42,112 nt of DNA from JALUUH01 sp964636675 (lineage in GTDB: Bacteria; Pseudomonadota; Gammaproteobacteria; S012-40). This document shows positions 40,925 to 42,112 of the stretch, piece after piece. The notes under the pieces were generated by a model. That model did not search any database. It had not been told where the DNA came from and saw nothing but the letters and a program-made list of their open reading frames with translations. A program made the translations under genes and the position numbers. Within the stretch, counting starts at the first letter, position 1, and every line of letters begins with the position of its first letter. The stretch is from contig CAZWUO010000011.1 of assembly GCA_964636675.1 (NCBI GenBank), forward strand, positions 1 to 42,112. Reading direction: 5' to 3'.

Positions 40925-41536
40925 CTAAAGTAGCTTTTCAATAATCCCAGCAAGAGCAACGGATTGCCGCGCTTGTCTTAGACGTTGGCTGGTAATTATT
41001 GCGCTTAAATCATTGAGTGCCTGCGTAAATTCATCATTCAGTATTAAATAATCAAACTCTTTATAGTGCGAGATCTCTGCAAAAGCTTCTTTGGTTCTGC
41101 GCGCAATCACTTCGGGGCTGTCTTGCCCTCTTGCATTAAGTCTCGCGATTAAGCTTTGTCGCGATGGGGGCAGGATAAATATGCTCTGCGCCTCTGGCAG
41201 GATTTTTTTTATTTGCTGAGCCCCTTGCCAATCAATTTCCAGAATCACATCCATACCTTTAGCAAGGGTTTTCTCTAGCTGAACTTTTGAAGTGCCATAG
41301 AAGTTACCAAACACCTGCGCAAACTCCAGGAACTCCGTATCCGCTTGGCGCCGCACAAAATCTTCCTTAGAAATAAAATGGTAGTGTGTGCCGTCTTGTT
41401 CCCCAGGTCGCGGAGTTCTTGTGGTATGAGATACGGATACGCTTATCTGCGAAACCCGTTCAAGCAGCGCACTCACCAAGCTCGTTTTACCCGTTCCTGA
41501 GGCGGCAGAAATAATATATAACATACCTCTACTCAT
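40925..41536 (-). CDS. gmk: Gmk, guanylate kinase
   Basis: 203 residues. P-loop SAASGTGKTSLV at about 10-21, GMP-binding VSHTTRTPRPGEQDGTHYHF, and RLNARGQDSPEVIARR lid region. Phosphorylates GMP to GDP with ATP in the cytoplasm, feeding GTP and (p)ppGpp pools. The start ATG is at 41536; an internal Met five codons on is a less likely start. First gene of the gmk-rpoZ-spoT cluster, 48 bp after rdgB. Confidence 0.97.
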   Translation of the reverse strand: MSRGMLYIISAASGTGKTSLVSALLERVSQISVSVSHTTRTPRPGEQDGTHYHFISKEDFVRRQADTEFLEFAQVFGNFYGTSKVQLEKTLAKGMDVILEIDWQGAQQIKKILPEAQSIFILPPSRQSLIARLNARGQDSPEVIARRTKEAFAEISHYKEFDYLILNDEFTQALNDLSAIITSQRLRQARQSVALAGIIEKLL

Positions 41537-41584
41537 GGCATCGTTGTCCAGAGCATAGGCTAGTACATAGCACGGCCTGCATCA

Positions 41585-42112
41585 TCATTCAGCCTCCACA
41601 GCAAACGTATCCAGCAATTGTCGCAAAGCTTGCCCCCGATGGCTGATTCGGTTTTTCTCATCCCGGTCTAACTCAGCAGAAGAACACGCATGTGTAGGAA
41701 CAAAGAACAAAGGATCATAACCGAAACCCTCACTACCTGATGGTTTTTCCAATATTTTACCTTCCCAAACACCTTGGCAGATCACCGGTGTTGGATCATC
41801 AGCATGCTGTAAATAAACGATGACACAGTGAAAACGCGCGACTCTTTGTGGGTCGTTCGTCTTGCTAAGTTCGGTTAACAGTTTTTCATTATTTGCCTGG
41901 TCGCCACCGTTTAGGCCTGCATAACGCGCTGAATGCACACCCGGCATGCCCTTTAATGCATCAACTTCAATGCCTGAGTCATCTGCAATTGCGGATAAGC
42001 CCGTATATTTAGCCGCATTTCGGGCTTTTATGATGGCATTCTCAACAAACGTTAAACCGGTTTCTTCAGCTTCTGGCACTTGATATTTCGCTTGCGGAAT
42101 AATTTGCATATC
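41585..42112 (-). CDS. rdgB: RdgB/HAM1, dITP/XTP pyrophosphatase (5' end outside window)
   Basis: At least 175 codons in frame to the window edge. Features: EETGLTFVENAIIKARNAAK, AIADDSGIEVDALKGMPGVH, SARYAG, EGFGYDPLFF, and KNRISHRGQALRQL. The enzyme hydrolyses non-canonical purine triphosphates (dITP, XTP) to monophosphates, keeping them out of DNA. The first codons of the family (usually MxK(I/V)VLATGNxGK) are missing, about 30 residues, because the gene runs past the window; the Met at 42109 is internal. Only 48 bp from gmk. Confidence 0.96.
   Translation of the reverse strand, partial: DMQIIPQAKYQVPEAEETGLTFVENAIIKARNAAKYTGLSAIADDSGIEVDALKGMPGVHSARYAGLNGGDQANNEKLLTELSKTNDPQRVARFHCVIVYLQHADDPTPVICQGVWEGKILEKPSGSEGFGYDPLFFVPTHACSSAELDRDEKNRISHRGQALRQLLDTFAVEAE

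Noticed and set aside
1..42112. CRISPR arrays, phage genes, toxin-antitoxin pairs, integrases
   Set aside because: No regular direct repeats with spacers and no recognisable proteins of these classes were seen on either strand.

Overview
The window reads as ordinary chromosome of a free-living gammaproteobacterium. The evidence is the gmk-rpoZ-spoT-ridA block with rdgB beside it, nudE followed by cysQ, sbcDC, tex, OxyR, NikR and a HemJ-type protoporphyrinogen oxidase. Base composition looks moderately AT-rich by eye (not computed). I cannot fix the genus from the sequence alone. No rRNA, tRNA, CRISPR array, phage module or intact insertion sequence was found. Short repeat elements are scattered through the intergenic spaces.

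Layout. 0.2-2.9 kb: mepA lipoprotein, rubredoxin and rubrerythrin on the minus strand, divergent from an OxyR-type regulator, forming a peroxide-defence locus with a perfect ATAG-N7-CTAT dyad in front of oxyR. 3.0-5.4 kb: copD, copC, a small RadC/JAB-domain protein and a DUF4399 secreted protein. 6.4-13.0 kb: a lipoprotein, a NIT-domain chemoreceptor and, divergently, a 989-residue hybrid histidine kinase followed by a 53-residue membrane protein. 13.2-17.6 kb: a 1288-residue DUF3683/FAD/Fe-S dehydrogenase transcribed into nikR. 17.7-18.3 kb: a repeat-rich gap. 18.3-23.3 kb: sbcD-sbcC. 23.3-28.5 kb: PPP-family phosphatase, YqaA-type membrane protein, ClcB-like CLC protein, hemJ, nudE, cysQ. 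28.5-31.7 kb: pentapeptide protein, alpha-carbonic anhydrase lipoprotein, porin-like barrel and a CheZ-like helical protein. 31.8-37.5 kb: acyl-CoA synthetase, tex, patatin-like lipase. 37.6-42.1 kb: ridA, spoT, rpoZ, gmk and rdgB, the last cut by the window edge.

Two families of short non-coding repeats occupy the gaps. Family 1 has ends starting CCTAGA(A/T)TCCGCAGTT, resembling IS1380/ISEcp1-type terminal repeats; one 228-bp copy has an exact 5-bp target duplication. Family 2 is about 142 bp (a shorter copy about 98 bp) with ends (CT)AGGGAGCCTCTGATTAAGT and a long internal dyad. The other observations most worth follow-up are a chain of hairpins ending in a strong terminator between tex and the patatin gene (candidate small RNA), an OxyR that keeps its peroxidatic cysteine but lacks the resolving one, and a stand-alone protein carrying the CheZ-type D-x3-Q signature. 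I did not find a clearly unprecedented multi-gene system.
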